DNA of 34,276 nt from Candidatus Hodarchaeota archaeon (GTDB taxonomy: Archaea; Asgardarchaeota; Heimdallarchaeia; Hodarchaeales; Hodarchaeaceae), in assembly GCA_016840285.1 (NCBI GenBank), contig JAEOSR010000009.1:1-34276 (forward strand), written 5' to 3'. The notes beneath the pieces are model-generated. The model saw only the letters and a program-made list of their open reading frames with translations, searched no databases and was not told where the DNA came from. Positions 32,522 through 34,276 of this stretch are shown here, in pieces (the first letter of the stretch is position 1; each line of letters opens with the position of its first letter). The translations under genes were made by a program, and so were the position numbers.

Positions 32522-33247
32522 TTGGAATTTCAAAGAAGAGCACTTTTTATTTCGGATTTGATAAAAAAACGAAAACTAAAACCAACAAAAGAACAAGAAC
32601 TTCTAATAAGGAATAAAAGTCTTGTTCAACGAACATTAGAATCAATTAAAGGTATAGAAGTTAGTGACCAAGAAGTTAGTGATACGATAAAATGGCTAGA
32701 AAAGGTTTCGAATTATGTCCCAATTGATTCCGAACACGAATTAGAAGAAATTGTAAAGATAATGGTTCTGTTAAGCCAAGAAAGAGCGAAACTAAATGAA
32801 CTTTATGATTATCCAGGACTTAATTTAATGAAACGAGTCAGAGAGGGAATGATCCGCTATATGGTTGTTTTGAGTGAAGTTCGGTCTCGTCAAAAAGAAT
32901 TCTTAGAATACTGGTTCACTGATGAATACTGGATAACTGAATGGAGCCGTGTATTACTTGATGTATCCCCAGAAAGTAATTTGGAAAAGTATGGGTTTGA
33001 AAACATCAAGGCGAAAGATTTCTTATTCCTTCTACAACTCGAATTAGCAACTGCAGATGATGCATCTAAAGTAGACAAACCTATGGTGAGATTACAACCG
33101 ATAGAGAATAAAGAATCCTTTCTGATAATACCCACTGAAGCAGCGGCAGAAGAATATGAGATTACTGTTGACCGTATTCTACAAGAAACGGTTACATTCA
33201 CGGAATGGGTTAACGATTTTCTAAAGGCTTTAAAATTACCAAAGTAA
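32522..33247 (+). CDS. Unknown protein, tandem paralogue 2
   Basis: 241 residues from the TTG at 32522. A longer frame opens at an ATG at 32495, but the TTG aligns exactly with the only possible start region of paralogue 1, and GGTGA stands eight bases before it in both. Predicted all-helical and soluble, with a charged N-terminus (LIKKRKLKPTKEQELLIRNK) and the same aromatic LEYWFTDEYWITEWSRVLLD block. Most differences in the core relative to paralogue 1 are silent, which signals purifying selection or gene conversion. Function unknown; no operon partner. Confidence 0.8.
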   Translation: MEFQRRALFISDLIKKRKLKPTKEQELLIRNKSLVQRTLESIKGIEVSDQEVSDTIKWLEKVSNYVPIDSEHELEEIVKIMVLLSQERAKLNELYDYPGLNLMKRVREGMIRYMVVLSEVRSRQKEFLEYWFTDEYWITEWSRVLLDVSPESNLEKYGFENIKAKDFLFLLQLELATADDASKVDKPMVRLQPIENKESFLIIPTEAAAEEYEITVDRILQETVTFTEWVNDFLKALKLPK

Positions 33248-33401
33248 AGTGAAAAAACCTGGGGATGGAGGAATTCTTTTTATCCTGAAATATACAATCT
33301 TCCATTTGAGGAACTCATTCGTTACGCTTGGTCAATATTTGATTAGTGATAAATACACTATTTTTAGCAGAAAACGAATATTACTCCCCAACATTTGTGA
33401 T

Positions 33402-33416
33402 AAAAAAAAAGAAAAA
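33402..33416 (-). terminator. T-rich terminator of the solute-binding protein gene
   Basis: On the minus strand T5-C-T9 follows a C-rich stretch 24-38 bases after the stop codon at 33440, a typical archaeal intrinsic terminator. Confidence 0.5.
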
Positions 33417-33439
33417 GAGGGGGATTTGGAGGAAAGTTT

Positions 33440-34276
33440 CTAATTTCTTCTCTTTCTGATGATAACTGCTGCAGCTACAAATACTGTGAATGCCGCTACG
33501 AACTCAAAGCCTGGTGCAGTACCTTCTTCTTCTTCAGAAGATGATTCTTCTTCCGTAGGCTCAGTTGCACTTGTAGTGGACTCTGGTTCTTCTACATGTT
33601 CAACAGCCCAGCGCCAACCTTCGTGGCGGAGAAGGCTGATATATTCACCAGGTACGCGAGCATCCATATAATAGGGACCGGTACCAATCATATCTGACTC
33701 AGATGGAGAGTAGGATGTAACGTTTGTTACGTCTTTCCAGATGTGATGGGGTGTGACGTAGAAACCTGTAGTATCTGCGAACTCGAAGAAACCAGTTTCG
33801 TTGACATATAATTCGATAGTATGTGTGTCAGGTAACACAATTTTGTAGATATCTTCCATTTCTGGGTTGACAAATGGACTGTCTCTCCACATGTAAATGG
33901 AGTGGTTGACATCTGCAGAGGTGAAAGGTGTTCCATCATGCCATGTTTCGTTTTCGTACAGGTAGAAGGTGAACTTCTGTCCATCAAGTATGTCTCCGCT
34001 TGCTGTTGTCGTCTCCATATCCCAGTCATAAGCTAATCCTGGCATTGGATCCCATATGTTTGGATGAACATTCCACAGGGTCTCATAGATGTATTGAAAG
34101 ACCGTAGCTTCGTAGCCTGTTTTTTGTAAATAGGGATTTAGAGTGTTCATATTATCTGACAAACAATACTTGAATGTGCCACCATAAGGACCGCCCTCGG
34201 ATTCCTTCAGTTTTACTTTAGTTGCACAGGCCCAATTATCACCACTGGCCCAACCAGCACCTGCAGACTCGAAGAA
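33440..34276 (-). CDS. Family 5 solute-binding protein (peptide ABC transporter), C-terminal part, PGF-CTERM anchored
   Basis: The frame stays open to the right edge, so the 5' end lies outside the window; 278 residues are visible. SBP_bac_5 features: GGTFKYCLSDNMNTLNPYLQ, ETWHDGTPFTSADVNHSIYM and GTGPYYMDARVPGEYISL. These belong to the start and middle of that domain, yet the protein then passes directly into an acidic Ser/Thr/Glu stalk and a PGF-CTERM end (APGFEFVAAFTVFVAAAVII then RKRRN), the archaeosortase processing signal. Normally about 200 more residues of the domain would follow. The protein should be surface-anchored and capture peptides or sugars. A second, upstream domain copy outside the window is likely. 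Confidence 0.85.
   Translation of the reverse strand, partial: FFESAGAGWASGDNWACATKVKLKESEGGPYGGTFKYCLSDNMNTLNPYLQKTGYEATVFQYIYETLWNVHPNIWDPMPGLAYDWDMETTTASGDILDGQKFTFYLYENETWHDGTPFTSADVNHSIYMWRDSPFVNPEMEDIYKIVLPDTHTIELYVNETGFFEFADTTGFYVTPHHIWKDVTNVTSYSPSESDMIGTGPYYMDARVPGEYISLLRHEGWRWAVEHVEEPESTTSATEPTEEESSSEEEEGTAPGFEFVAAFTVFVAAAVIIRKRRN

Noticed and set aside
31294..33247. Duplication considered as an insertion sequence or toxin-antitoxin pair
   Set aside because: No terminal inverted repeats, transposase motifs, target-site duplication or toxin-like features; the proteins are two copies of one family, each with its own promoter.
33249..33443. 64-residue plus-strand frame after paralogue 2
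   Set aside because: No ribosome-binding site, composition unlike a protein, and it runs through the terminator region of the minus-strand gene.

Overview
The window looks like a piece of an AT-rich archaeal chromosome. Archaeal signs are a geranylgeranylglyceryl-type UbiA prenyltransferase, a PGF-CTERM (archaeosortase-type) anchor on a solute-binding protein, an archaeal adenosine-specific kinase, a thiolase/DUF35 pair, and TATA-like boxes with short or absent leaders. A Roadblock-like protein and an Arf-like small GTPase point to an Asgard archaeon, perhaps Heimdallarchaeia-like. That placement is inferred from gene content. I saw no rRNA, tRNA, CRISPR array or insertion sequence.

Layout. 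1-3.4 kb: a partial DinB-like gene diverges from a Hef/FANCM-like helicase, followed by a convergent MFS exporter. 3.4-4.85 kb: a gene-poor stretch with several perfect inverted repeats, the N-terminus of an FtsX-type permease, two tiny ORFs and a decayed chemoreceptor signalling domain. 4.85-7.06 kb: PadR regulator plus RDD membrane protein with a candidate operator, then a nitroreductase and an adenosine-specific kinase. 7.07-13.3 kb: a minus-strand run of an FGGY (glycerol-kinase-like) kinase, an orphan Eco57I-type DNA methyltransferase, UbiA, and a CPBP protease with zinc ribbons. 13.6-17.6 kb: a thiolase-fold protein lacking its cysteine nucleophile, a DUF35 partner and acetoacetyl-CoA synthetase. 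17.6-21.75 kb: a 1385-residue NosD-like beta-helix surface protein. 21.86-24.7 kb: an ion antiporter followed by a Roadblock/coiled-coil protein, divergent from an Arf-like GTPase with a broken G3 motif. 24.7-30.3 kb: an S9 peptidase, two ferredoxins with altered first cluster motifs, an endonuclease V-like protein that has lost metal ligands, a zinc-ribbon miniprotein and two alpha/beta hydrolases. 30.3-34.3 kb: an SDR epimerase, a tandem pair of unknown paralogues sharing a duplicated promoter, and the C-terminal part of an oligopeptide-type solute-binding protein.

The best leads are: (i) the antiporter/Roadblock/G3-less GTPase neighbourhood; (ii) the thiolase-like/DUF35/AACS cluster, which may hold a C-C lyase instead of a true thiolase; (iii) the endonuclease V-like pseudoenzyme, which also seems to start at a non-standard codon; (iv) the tandem unknown paralogues, nearly identical over 101 central residues. 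Non-ATG starts (TTG, GTG, possibly ACG or ATT) are frequent, and several starts were chosen from ribosome-binding sites or family N-termini.
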